A stretch of 54,751 nucleotides of DNA from DASVTR01 sp033855775. GTDB lineage: Bacteria; Acidobacteriota; Blastocatellia; Pyrinomonadales; Pyrinomonadaceae. Location of the stretch: positions 1-54,751 of the forward strand of contig JAWVFT010000041.1 of the NCBI GenBank assembly GCA_033855775.1, given 5' to 3'. This document shows, one piece after another, positions 40,360-50,171 of this stretch. Position 1 is the first letter of the stretch. Each line of letters starts with the position of its first letter. The notes beneath the pieces were generated by a model. The model was given only the letters and a program-made list of their open reading frames with translations, searched no databases and was not told the DNA's origin. Position numbers and translations under genes: made by a program.

Positions 40360-40923
40360 GTGAGTTTTATGCAGAGCGCCGCCAAACAGCCGGAACACTT
40401 TCTCTCGCCGCTCGCCGAACAAGAGAGCGCGGGGCGCGATTGCCCTGCGTGCGGCACGACGGCGCGACGCGAGGCCGCGCGCTTCTGCGCCACCTGCGGG
40501 CGCGACCTCAATGGAAGCTATCTTCCGGCTGACGCCCTGCGCTCGTCCTACTACATGCAACAGCAGCGGCCCGGCAGGCGCGCGAAGCAGAGCGCGCGGC
40601 CACAAGTCCTGATGACGGAGCGCGCGTTGCGCGACGAATCCACGCAGCAGCAGATGCCAAAAGCCGCGACCATTAACAACAGCGCTTCTTCGACCGCGCT
40701 TGCTTTCGTCACCTACTCGCTCGTGCCATATCTCGGCATACTGTTCTGTCCGGGCGCAATCGTGATGGGCGGCCTCGGACTGCTGCGCTTTCGTCGCGTG
40801 CCGCAGCGCGGCGGTCGTCGCGCTTCCTATCTGAGCATCATTCTCGGCTTCGTCATCCTCTGCGCGCAAATTTTCCTGTGGTGGATTCTCTACAAAGTTC
40901 CGCAATGGGCCAGCCAGCTTTAG
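40360..40923 (+). CDS. Zinc-ribbon membrane protein
   Basis: Encodes 187 residues (GTG 40360; an ATG at 40369 is an alternative). The N-terminal zinc ribbon is CPACGTTARREAARFCATCG. A Gln/Arg-rich linker is followed by two membrane segments (VTYSLVPYLGILFCPGAIVM and YLSIILGFVILCAQIFLWWI). It lies between nurA and the HAS-barrel gene on the same strand. The function is not known. Confidence 0.8.
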   Translation: MSFMQSAAKQPEHFLSPLAEQESAGRDCPACGTTARREAARFCATCGRDLNGSYLPADALRSSYYMQQQRPGRRAKQSARPQVLMTERALRDESTQQQMPKAATINNSASSTALAFVTYSLVPYLGILFCPGAIVMGGLGLLRFRRVPQRGGRRASYLSIILGFVILCAQIFLWWILYKVPQWASQL

Positions 40924-41013
40924 CTGCCGCGCTTTGGCTTTCGGATTGGCGAACTCTTCGGCGGCGCGCGGGGCAGTCTCGTTTGAATCCGAAAACTAAA
41001 ATCATAAAATTCC

Positions 41014-41607
41014 ATGAAGCTTGCCAAGATAGTAAAGTCGAACTCGCATGTTGATTATATCGGGCGTGTGATTGACGCGCTCGACGTGGACGCGCCTCCG
41101 GCGTCTGCGGATTACGGCTTCGCGCAGTTCGTCTTCCTGCCGCTCGACGGCGAAGACATCATCGGCGTCATCTACAATTCGTTGCTCGCTAACCCGGACT
41201 ACGGCAACTACGGGCCGCGCCTTTCGCCGCTGCCGGACTTGTCCGTCCTCAGCCCCGACTACATCAACGAGCAGGGCTTGCTGATTGGCATTCTGTTGTT
41301 GGGCTGGCGCGAGCGCGGGCGCGAAGCGAATCATCAGGGCGTGCCGCGCCGCGTGGTTCCGGTCAATCAGGAGGTTCACAGGTTGGACGACGAAGATGTC
41401 CTGCGCTTTCACAAAGGCGCGGACGGGCGCGTCCACCTGCACTACTACTCACAGATAATCACGCACGCCGGACCTTTTAGCGTGCCGCTCATCGAAGCCA
41501 TCATCGAGCAACTCGAACCGGCCTGCGAAGCGGAAGAGCGGCAGCGGCTCTGCGTATTAAAACAGGCTCTCGTCTGGCAACGCACGGTCGGCGGAATGCG
41601 TCTCTAA
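41014..41607 (+). CDS. HAS-barrel domain protein
   Basis: Encodes 197 residues. The core pattern YIGRVIDALD...FVFLPLDGEDIIGVIYNSLL...NPDYGNYGPRLSPL followed by LSPDYINEQGLLIGILLLGW matches HAS-barrel proteins, a fold shared with the N-terminus of HerA-type ATPases. It has no ATPase domain. Such stand-alone forms exist in cyanobacteria (from memory). Together with NurA it may be a split HerA-NurA-like module. Confidence 0.75.
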   Translation: MKLAKIVKSNSHVDYIGRVIDALDVDAPPASADYGFAQFVFLPLDGEDIIGVIYNSLLANPDYGNYGPRLSPLPDLSVLSPDYINEQGLLIGILLLGWRERGREANHQGVPRRVVPVNQEVHRLDDEDVLRFHKGADGRVHLHYYSQIITHAGPFSVPLIEAIIEQLEPACEAEERQRLCVLKQALVWQRTVGGMRL

Positions 41608-41781
41608 GTAGCGCTGACAGCCGGAGAACTTCGGCCTTCGGCCAACATCGCTCAGAAAAGCTCAAAAACCATAGGTTTTACCGGCATTTCTCAAGACATA
41701 AGTCTAAAGCTACAATTTATGATTAGGCGGCGGCCTCATTGATAAAAGCCGACCGCAGACCTTTTTTTCGGAGGGGAGACA

Positions 41782-42414
41782 GTGAAAAAAATCTACAACA
41801 TACTCGGCCTATCGTTGCTCTCGCTGCTGTTTGCGAGCGCGGCCTTCGGCCAGCGTCCGCGCGTAGCGGACGACACGCCGCAGCCTCAGCCTCAAGCGCA
41901 GGAAGAGACGCAGCCCGCGGCCAAGCCGATGCCGACGCCGCCGCCCGCGCCCAAGTTTGCCAAAGCGAAATACATGGGCGGCTACTTCGGCTTGAGACAG
42001 AAGCAGGACGGCTCGATCAGTTTCGACGACCGCAACAATCGTCTGGTCTTTCGTGACAAGCAGGAGCGAGAAGTTATTTCTATCTCTTACGACGCCGTGC
42101 TCGCCACCTTCGCCGACTCGGAAGAGCGGCAGACGATGGGCAACGGAACGAGGCAAGTCGTTCTCGGCACGGCTGGCATTCTTGGCCTGCCCGCCCTGCT
42201 CTTGAAAAAGAAGTTCCAGTACTTCACCATCCAGTACAAAGACCCGGACACGGAGGTTGACGGCACTGTGCAGTTCAAGATGAAGGATAAAGACCTCGTG
42301 CGCTCTATGGCTCACACCCTGGGGCAGAAAGCCAACCTCGTCCGGCGCGGCGAAATCTACATCCGCCGCAAAGAGGACGCGGCGAAGAAACAGAGCAAAG
42401 AAGACTTGCCATAA
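41782..42414 (+). CDS. Secreted protein of unknown function
   Basis: Encodes 210 residues from a GTG at 41782 preceded by GGAGGGGAGA. The signal peptide is MKKIYNILGLSLLSLLFASA, followed by a Pro/Gln-rich stretch (residues 30-55). A conserved part follows (KYMGGYFGLRQKQDGSISFD, YFTIQYKDPDTEVDG). No family is recognised. Confidence 0.75.
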   Translation: MKKIYNILGLSLLSLLFASAAFGQRPRVADDTPQPQPQAQEETQPAAKPMPTPPPAPKFAKAKYMGGYFGLRQKQDGSISFDDRNNRLVFRDKQEREVISISYDAVLATFADSEERQTMGNGTRQVVLGTAGILGLPALLLKKKFQYFTIQYKDPDTEVDGTVQFKMKDKDLVRSMAHTLGQKANLVRRGEIYIRRKEDAAKKQSKEDLP

Positions 42415-42442
42415 AACTTTCGCGCGCACGATGGAAAATTGA

Positions 42443-42492
42443 AAACGGCGCGACCGCTTTTCTCCCTTGAGCGGTCGCGCCGTTTCTCTTTC
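42443..42492. terminator. Bidirectional terminator
   Basis: AAACGGCGCGACCGCT (42443-42458) and AGCGGTCGCGCCGTTT (42470-42485) form a 16-bp stem over an 11-nt loop. A T-rich end follows on the plus strand (CTCTTTC) and a T-run also follows on the minus strand. It separates the unknown secreted gene from the convergent thiC. Confidence 0.9.
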
Positions 42493-42536
42493 AACAGTCT
42501 GCTGCGAGCTAGTGTTCCGACAGTTTGCGGACGCGA

Positions 42537-44474
<1,938 letters not shown>

Positions 44475-44512
44475 GGCTGTTCAGACTTTCTGGCTGTCTC
44501 TTGCGACTGCCG

Positions 44513-44561
44513 GAAAAAGAAAGACCGCTCCATCGCTTGAGCAGGGATGGAACGGCCTTTC
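44513..44561 (-). terminator. Riboswitch-controlled terminator before thiC
   Basis: On the minus strand GAAAGGCCGTTCCATC pairs with GATGGAGCGGTCTTTC over an 11-nt loop, with two G-U wobbles, followed by a T-run. It lies directly between the TPP aptamer and thiC, so TPP binding is expected to favour termination. Confidence 0.85.
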
Positions 44562-44564
44562 CGT

Positions 44565-44664
44565 GTTTCTCCCTTCGACGGTACTAACCGTATCAGGTTC
44601 AAGGGGTCTCGCTATAACTGAGCGACTCTCAGCCTCGTCCTTTTGCGGGCGAGGCTCCCCCGAA
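44565..44664 (-). promoter_or_regulatory. TPP riboswitch aptamer
   Basis: Read on the minus strand, GGGGGAGCCTC is followed by GGCTGAGAG, then ACCCCTTGAACCTGATACGG and TAGTACCGTCGAAGGGA. These are the conserved THI-box parts (GGGG-G, CTGAGA, ACC-TTGAACCTGAT, GTA-CGGCGTAGGGA). It senses thiamine pyrophosphate and controls thiC. Confidence 0.96.
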
Positions 44665-44693
44665 AACTAACTGCATTGTCAAAGCTCTCAGGC

Positions 44694-45692
44694 TCAGCCG
44701 CCGATGAAACTCATCGTCCGCGCGGGCTGCATAAACTCCGGGTCGTTGATGTAGTGGCGCGCTTCCTTTTTCATCACGACTGATTCGATGTACTCGACGA
44801 CTTCGGCGCGCGTGGCGTTGCTTCTCAAGACATCGCGCAGGCTGTGCTCGACGGTCGAGAAGAGACAGGTGCGGAGTTGGCCGTCGGCGGTCAGGCGGAT
44901 GCGCGAGCAGGCGCCGCAGAAGGCTTCCGTAACGGGCGCGATGATGCCTATCTCGCCGGGCGCGTCGTCCAGAAAACGATAACGCGCCGACGTTTCCGAG
45001 CCGCGTTTGCCCGCGACCGCCACGAGCGGAAAACGCTCGTTGATGCGCCGGAAAATCTCACGCCCCGAGACGACCATCTCGCGCGACCAATCGTGGCCCG
45101 AATCGAGCGGCATAAATTCTATGAAGCGCATCTGAACACTGTTCAAGCGGGCGAACTCCGCAAAGTCCGCCACTTCATCTTCGTTGTGGCCGCGCACGAT
45201 GACGGCGTTGACCTTGACGGGCGAGAGTCCTGCGCGCTGCGCCGCCGTGATTCCTTCCAGCACGCGCCCAAGCACGTCAACGCCCGTCGTCTGCTTAAAC
45301 TTCTCCGGCTTCAAGCTGTCGAGGCTGACGGTGATGCGGTCAAGGCCCGCCGTCTTTAAGCTTTGCGCGCGGTCCGGCAGAAAATAGCCGTTGGTGGTCA
45401 GGGCCAAGTCTTGCAGGCGCGGCTTGAGGGCCGAGAGCTTGCGGATAATCGTCTCTATGTCGCGCCGCATCATCGGCTCGCCGCCGGTCAGTCGAATCTT
45501 TTCAATGCCGAGCGAGACGAAGATGTCGCCCAAATATTCAATCTCTTCGTAGGAGAGCATCTGCTCTTTGGGCGCAATCGGCGGCTCGCCGTGGGGCAGG
45601 CAGTAAAAGCAGCGGAAATTACAACGGTCTGTCAACGAGACGCGCAGGTCGCGTATCGCGCGGCCATATGAATCTTTAAGCAAGCCGGTCAC
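44694..45692 (-). CDS. moaA: GTP 3',8-cyclase MoaA
   Basis: Encodes 332 residues. The radical-SAM cluster motif is DRCNFRCFYCLP; LTGGEPMMRRDIE is typical. The second cluster has FCGACSRIRLTADGQLRTCL. The C-terminus ends in FIGG, close to the conserved GG tail. It makes the first intermediate of molybdenum cofactor biosynthesis. No moaC was seen next to it. Confidence 0.97.
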   Translation of the reverse strand: MTGLLKDSYGRAIRDLRVSLTDRCNFRCFYCLPHGEPPIAPKEQMLSYEEIEYLGDIFVSLGIEKIRLTGGEPMMRRDIETIIRKLSALKPRLQDLALTTNGYFLPDRAQSLKTAGLDRITVSLDSLKPEKFKQTTGVDVLGRVLEGITAAQRAGLSPVKVNAVIVRGHNEDEVADFAEFARLNSVQMRFIEFMPLDSGHDWSREMVVSGREIFRRINERFPLVAVAGKRGSETSARYRFLDDAPGEIGIIAPVTEAFCGACSRIRLTADGQLRTCLFSTVEHSLRDVLRSNATRAEVVEYIESVVMKKEARHYINDPEFMQPARTMSFIGG

Positions 45693-45852
45693 TTCTCAAT
45701 TCTTTTCTTCTACTGGCAATGCGCCGCGCTCTCTGAAGCGTTTGGCTTTCCGTAAACTGCAATCATACGCCGCCCGGCGGCGACTTCCAAATGCGGCGCG
45801 ACGGAAGCATCGCCCATGCTGGCTTTCCTCTTCGCCCTACGCGAATGAAAGT

Positions 45853-46311
45853 TTAGCTCTGCTCCGTTGTCAGCTTGTCCATCACTTGCTTGAGACGACG
45901 GACGCGCGTTTCCGGTCGCTTCGCCGCTTCTATCCATTGCGCGTATTCTTTGCGCTGCGTGTAGGAGAGCTTGTCGAAGCGAACCCTTGCGGCGATTGAT
46001 TTCGCTAGCTGCGCGTCGAGGTCCGGCGGGATTGTGACGGTGCGCGGCGCGTCGTCAGTTTCCATCAAGACCTTAACCTTGTCTCCGACTTCGGCTCCCG
46101 CCGCCTGATACCATTCGCGTCTGACGCCCATGAAGTGTCCGCCGTCGCCCGTCGGGAAGATGGAGGAACGAAAGGCTACGCCGTTGATTGTGCCCGTGAC
46201 CGGCACGCGCCCGCGCACGCCAAACTTCGCGCTCTCTTTTCTGGGGAGCGTGAAGAAGACGCCGCCTTGCTCGACCGCTTCCAACTTAACGCTGAACTGA
46301 ACCTTGGGCAT
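45853..46311 (-). CDS. DUF1905/YdeI-OmpD-associated protein
   Basis: Encodes 152 residues. The N-terminal DUF1905 barrel (PVTGTINGVAFRSSIFPTGD, then HFMGVRREW) is followed by the YdeI/OmpD-associated tail (LSYTQRKEYAQWIEAAKRPE). Functions of these families are unclear. Confidence 0.88.
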   Translation of the reverse strand: MPKVQFSVKLEAVEQGGVFFTLPRKESAKFGVRGRVPVTGTINGVAFRSSIFPTGDGGHFMGVRREWYQAAGAEVGDKVKVLMETDDAPRTVTIPPDLDAQLAKSIAARVRFDKLSYTQRKEYAQWIEAAKRPETRVRRLKQVMDKLTTEQS

Positions 46312-46411
46312 GACGAACCTCTCTGGCTAAAGAGCCTGACGATTGAGCGAGCGTTGACGAATTGAACGGACACAGCCGCGCTCTATTTGAAAGAGAACGT
46401 GGCCGCGCTTC

Positions 46412-47377
46412 TCATTGCTCCGCCGGTTCATGTTCGAGCAGAGCGCGGGCGTTGCGTTGCAGCCCCGTGAGCTTGGCGCGCTTGATGGCGCTGCGACGAA
46501 AGCGTTCGCTGTAAAGGTCGGGCGTCAGTTCCAGAATCTCCGCGAGAGCGGGCGAGACGTTGCCGGGGCGCGGTTGAAAACGCGGCTCGTCCGTCTCCTT
46601 CTCAAAACGATTCCAAGGGCACACGTCCTGACAAATATCGCAGCCGTAGAGCCAGCCTTCCATGTTGGCGCCCACGTCCGGCGGCAACTCCGGCGCGCGC
46701 AGTTCAATCGTCGCGTATGAGATGCACTTGTTGGCGTCAACGACGTAAGGCTCCGTGATGGCATTGGTCGGGCAAGCCTCGATGCAGAGCGTGCAGGTGC
46801 CGCAGTGGTCTTCCATCTTTTCATTGTCGGCTTCGAGTTCGAGATTGAGCAGCAGTTCGCCGATGAAGACCCATGAGCCATAGTCGCGCGTAATCAGATT
46901 CGTGTGCTTGCCAATCCAGCCGAGCCCGGCTCGCGCGGCCCAAGCCTTGTCCATCATCGGCTGAATGTCAACGCACGTCTTGCCTTCGGCCTGCGGCCAC
47001 TCCTGCTTAATCCACGCGAGCAGCGATTGCAAACGACTGCCGACCACATCATGATAATCGTCGCCCCAGGCGTAGCGTGAAATCTTGCCTGCGCCACGAG
47101 CTTCAGTGTGCTCGTGCGGCGTGTAGTAGTTGAGCGCGACGACCAGGACCGAGCGCGCTTCGGGGAAGAGCCGTCGCGGGTCGGCGCGCTGCGCGGGGTC
47201 GCGCTCCATCCAACGCATCTCGCCATGAAAGCCGCGCTCCAACCATTGCCGCAAACGCTCGCCCTCTTCCGCGAGAGCTTCGGCCCGCACGATGCCGACT
47301 TTATGAAAGCCTTCGGCCAGCGCGCGCTCTCTGATTCGCCGCGAACGCGACGCCGCGCGCTCCGTCTGTTTAAGCAT
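46412..47377 (-). CDS. queG: Epoxyqueuosine reductase QueG
   Basis: Encodes 321 residues from an ATG at 47377; a longer frame starting with TTG at 47458 is possible but has no family match. Features are ALNYYTPHEHTEARGAGKIS, DIQPMMDKAWAARAGLGWIG, the two ferredoxin-type clusters CGTCTLCIEACPTNAI and CDICQDVCPWN. It converts epoxyqueuosine to queuosine in tRNA anticodons. It belongs with other tRNA-modification genes of the window (mnmE, mnmG), though not in one operon. Confidence 0.92.
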   Translation of the reverse strand: MLKQTERAASRSRRIRERALAEGFHKVGIVRAEALAEEGERLRQWLERGFHGEMRWMERDPAQRADPRRLFPEARSVLVVALNYYTPHEHTEARGAGKISRYAWGDDYHDVVGSRLQSLLAWIKQEWPQAEGKTCVDIQPMMDKAWAARAGLGWIGKHTNLITRDYGSWVFIGELLLNLELEADNEKMEDHCGTCTLCIEACPTNAITEPYVVDANKCISYATIELRAPELPPDVGANMEGWLYGCDICQDVCPWNRFEKETDEPRFQPRPGNVSPALAEILELTPDLYSERFRRSAIKRAKLTGLQRNARALLEHEPAEQ

Positions 47378-47638
47378 CTCAATCAAGCTTGAAAATCTTC
47401 CTTCATCTCTTGAAGCAAAATAGTAAGACCGCCGCGCGCGCATGTCTACTTCTTGCAAACGACGGCGCTACCCGTTAAGCTCATGAAGACGCGCTTGAGG
47501 CGTGAAACTCTCCCTTGAATCGTTGGCTGCCCGCGCTGCTGCTCGCCGCAAGCAGGCGTGTTGGCTCTCTACATATTTCCCGTTTGAAGAAGAGCACGCC
47601 AATCGTCGGCCAGAAGAGGGAGTGAAGGGTTGGTTAAG

Positions 47639-48874
47639 ATGCCGGTCGCTGAAGACAGCCCAGTCGGACAGGCGGATTCAATTAAGCGCAAGGCCGGACG
47701 CCTGCTCTTCGTCGGGATTCCGGGCACGCGCCTTGAGCGCGACGCGCGACAGTTGCTCAATGAGGTGCAGCCGGGCGGCGTCGTCCTCTTCGGGCGCAAC
47801 ATAGAATCCGCTGAGCAGGTCGTGCAGTTGACCGCGCAGATTCGTGACGCCGTTGAGCATCCGGTTCTCATCGGCGTTGACCAGGAGGGCGGGCTGGTTG
47901 ACCGCTTCCGCGACATCTGCGAGGCGATGCCGTCGGCCAAGGCTGTCCGCAACGCGGGCCAGACCGAACTCGCCAAAACATTCGGCTCTCTTTCCGCGCG
48001 CGCCCTGCGACTGCTCGGCTTCAACATCAACTTCGCTCCGGTCTTAGACCTCTCCGGCGACAACAAGGACAACGGGCTGCGGGGCAGAACCTTCGGGGCG
48101 AGCGCTTCGACCGTCTCGCGTTTGGCCGGAGCGTATCTTGACGGGCTGCAAGAAGGACGCATCGCCGGATGCGGCAAACACTTTCCCGGCCTCGGCGGCT
48201 CGACCGTTGACTCGCACCGCCGCCTGCCCGTCGTCTCACACTCGTGGGATGAAATCTTCGAGCGCGACCTTGTTCCCTTCATGGACTTGATGTTTCATCG
48301 TCCGGGCGAGCGGCTGCTGTCTGTGATGGTCAGCCACGCAGCCTTCCCCGAAGTCTCAGAGTTCTTGCAGGCTTGGTTTCGTCGCACGGGACAGTTGCCG
48401 CCGCTTGAGAGTTTGCATCAACTCCCGGCGACGATTAGCGGCAACGTCGTGATGCGGCTCCTGCGGCAGGTCTTGAAGTTTGAAGGGCTGGTGATAACGG
48501 ACGACATGGAGATGGGCGCGGTGGTGCAAACGCTCTCGGTCGCCGAAGGCTCTTTGCGCGCCGTGCAGGCAGGCTCGGACATGGTTTTGATTTGCGAGAA
48601 GGCGGCAAACTTTGTGGCCGCGCGCGACGCGATTGCGCTGGCGGTCGAGCGCGGCGAGTTGCCAGTGGAGCGTCTTGAACAGGCCAGCCAGCGGATTGAC
48701 CATGTGCTCGCCTTCGCGGGCGAATCCGAAACCTTCGACCCGCCGGAATTTCAAGCGGTCGCGCGCGACATCCTTGAACTCAAACGCGCGCTTAAGGCCG
48801 CCGAGAACGATGAAGAATATGCTCCGCTCTACGGCACGTCCGAAGGCAAAGAGCGCGAGTCGTCTAACTTTTAG
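47639..48874 (+). CDS. Glycoside hydrolase family 3 protein (NagZ-like)
   Basis: Encodes 411 residues. The start ATG at 47639 has GAAGGG nine bases upstream; a TTG at 47630 is also in frame. GH3 motifs are GVDQEGGLVDRFR, NFAPVLDL, GKHFPGLGGSTVDSH (Lys-His and Asp-x-His of the NagZ-type loop) and VITDDMEMGAV with the catalytic Asp. It should be a beta-N-acetylhexosaminidase acting in muropeptide recycling. It has a C-terminal extension after the barrel (about 330-411). Confidence 0.9.
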   Translation: MPVAEDSPVGQADSIKRKAGRLLFVGIPGTRLERDARQLLNEVQPGGVVLFGRNIESAEQVVQLTAQIRDAVEHPVLIGVDQEGGLVDRFRDICEAMPSAKAVRNAGQTELAKTFGSLSARALRLLGFNINFAPVLDLSGDNKDNGLRGRTFGASASTVSRLAGAYLDGLQEGRIAGCGKHFPGLGGSTVDSHRRLPVVSHSWDEIFERDLVPFMDLMFHRPGERLLSVMVSHAAFPEVSEFLQAWFRRTGQLPPLESLHQLPATISGNVVMRLLRQVLKFEGLVITDDMEMGAVVQTLSVAEGSLRAVQAGSDMVLICEKAANFVAARDAIALAVERGELPVERLEQASQRIDHVLAFAGESETFDPPEFQAVARDILELKRALKAAENDEEYAPLYGTSEGKERESSNF

Positions 48875-48922
48875 CCGTGGCCTTCAAAGCGCATTTTTAG
48901 TCGCAGCCGCAAGCGCATCGAT

Positions 48923-49996
48923 TCAAGACCAGATGCCCGGAATCGTTGTCGAACACGAAGGGCATTTGCCTGCGGGCGTCACCTTCATGCTCCGTATCAC
49001 GTAGCCGTAACGCTCAATCAACAACTCGTCGCACGAAGGGCAATAGGTGTTCTCCCAACGCCCGACTCTGCCCGGCAGATTGCCCGCGTAGACATAGCGC
49101 AGGCCCGCCGCCTGTCCAATCTCGCAGGCGCGAATCAGTTGCTCGGCGGTCGTGTTGGCGTTCTCCGTCATGTTGTAGTCCTGATGAAAAGCCGTCACGT
49201 GCCATGGAATATCCGGCGAGACGGAAGCGATGAAATCGGCGGCGCGCTTGAGTTCATCTTCCGAATCGTTGAAGCCGGGAATCACGAGCGTCACAATCTC
49301 TTCCCAGAAGCCGCGCTCCTGAACCATCTTGACCGTCTCAAGAATGTTGTCCACGACGCCGCCCAACTGGCGATAGTTGCGGTCGTTCATTGACTTCAAA
49401 TCTATCTTGTAGCAATCCGTCCAGGGGCGTATGTAGTCCAACACCTCCGGCGTCGCGTTGCCGTTCGAGATGAAGGCCGTTCGAAAGCCCTGCGGCTTCG
49501 CCCGCTTGAAGACTTCCACCGCCCACTCCGCCGTAATCAAAGGCTCGTTATAACTTGAGCCGACCATCGCCGCGCCGTAAGCCTTCGCCATCGCCACGAG
49601 CCGCTCCGCCGTCACTACGTTCGGGGCGACGCCCGCCGCGTCGTCGCGCAACGCCTGCGACGTGAGCCAGTTCTGGCAATAGCCGCAATGCAGGTCGCAA
49701 CCGAGCATCCCGAAGGTCAAGGTGTCGGAGCCGGGAAGAGCATGAAAGAAGGGCTTCTTCTCGGTCGGGTCGCAGGCGAGGGCCGCGACGTAGTTGCCCG
49801 GCACAAGCAAGCGGCCTTGCTCGTTATAACGAACTTTGCAGATGCCGCGCTTGCCTTCCTTAATCAGGCAACGATGGCCGCAGGCGTAGCAGCGCAAGTC
49901 TTGCCCGTCCAAATGCTCCGTCAATTCAGCCGCGCCCTCGCGCGTCATCTCGTCTAAAATTCCGGCCAGCGTGGCCGCCTTCACTCCCATCGGCAT
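48923..49996 (-). CDS. amrS: AmrS-type radical SAM protein
   Basis: Encodes 357 residues from the ATG at 49996 (AAGAGGA upstream); the frame continues further upstream without a good start. Motif: CDLHCGYCQNW, which is the CxxxCxxC radical-SAM cysteine set. An N-terminal zinc-like set (CYACGHRCLIKEGKRGICKV) and C-terminal CPSC pairs are typical of the AmmeMemoRadiSam group. The family works with Memo-like and AMMECR1-like proteins, which are not in the window. The substrate is not known. Confidence 0.9.
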   Translation of the reverse strand: MPMGVKAATLAGILDEMTREGAAELTEHLDGQDLRCYACGHRCLIKEGKRGICKVRYNEQGRLLVPGNYVAALACDPTEKKPFFHALPGSDTLTFGMLGCDLHCGYCQNWLTSQALRDDAAGVAPNVVTAERLVAMAKAYGAAMVGSSYNEPLITAEWAVEVFKRAKPQGFRTAFISNGNATPEVLDYIRPWTDCYKIDLKSMNDRNYRQLGGVVDNILETVKMVQERGFWEEIVTLVIPGFNDSEDELKRAADFIASVSPDIPWHVTAFHQDYNMTENANTTAEQLIRACEIGQAAGLRYVYAGNLPGRVGRWENTYCPSCDELLIERYGYVIRSMKVTPAGKCPSCSTTIPGIWS

Positions 49997-50171
49997 TGTC
50001 TTAAATCCTCTTCCAGATTGCTTTCGGCTTACTTTAATTTGTTGACGCGAGAAAAGTGGAAACGTCAAATGATTATGGCGTTTAGATGCGGCGGGCGAAA
50101 CCTCAGTTGCAGAACTATAGGGAAGAAGGAAAGACTTTGCTCGATGGCTGAGACGTGAGCCGAAAAGCGGT

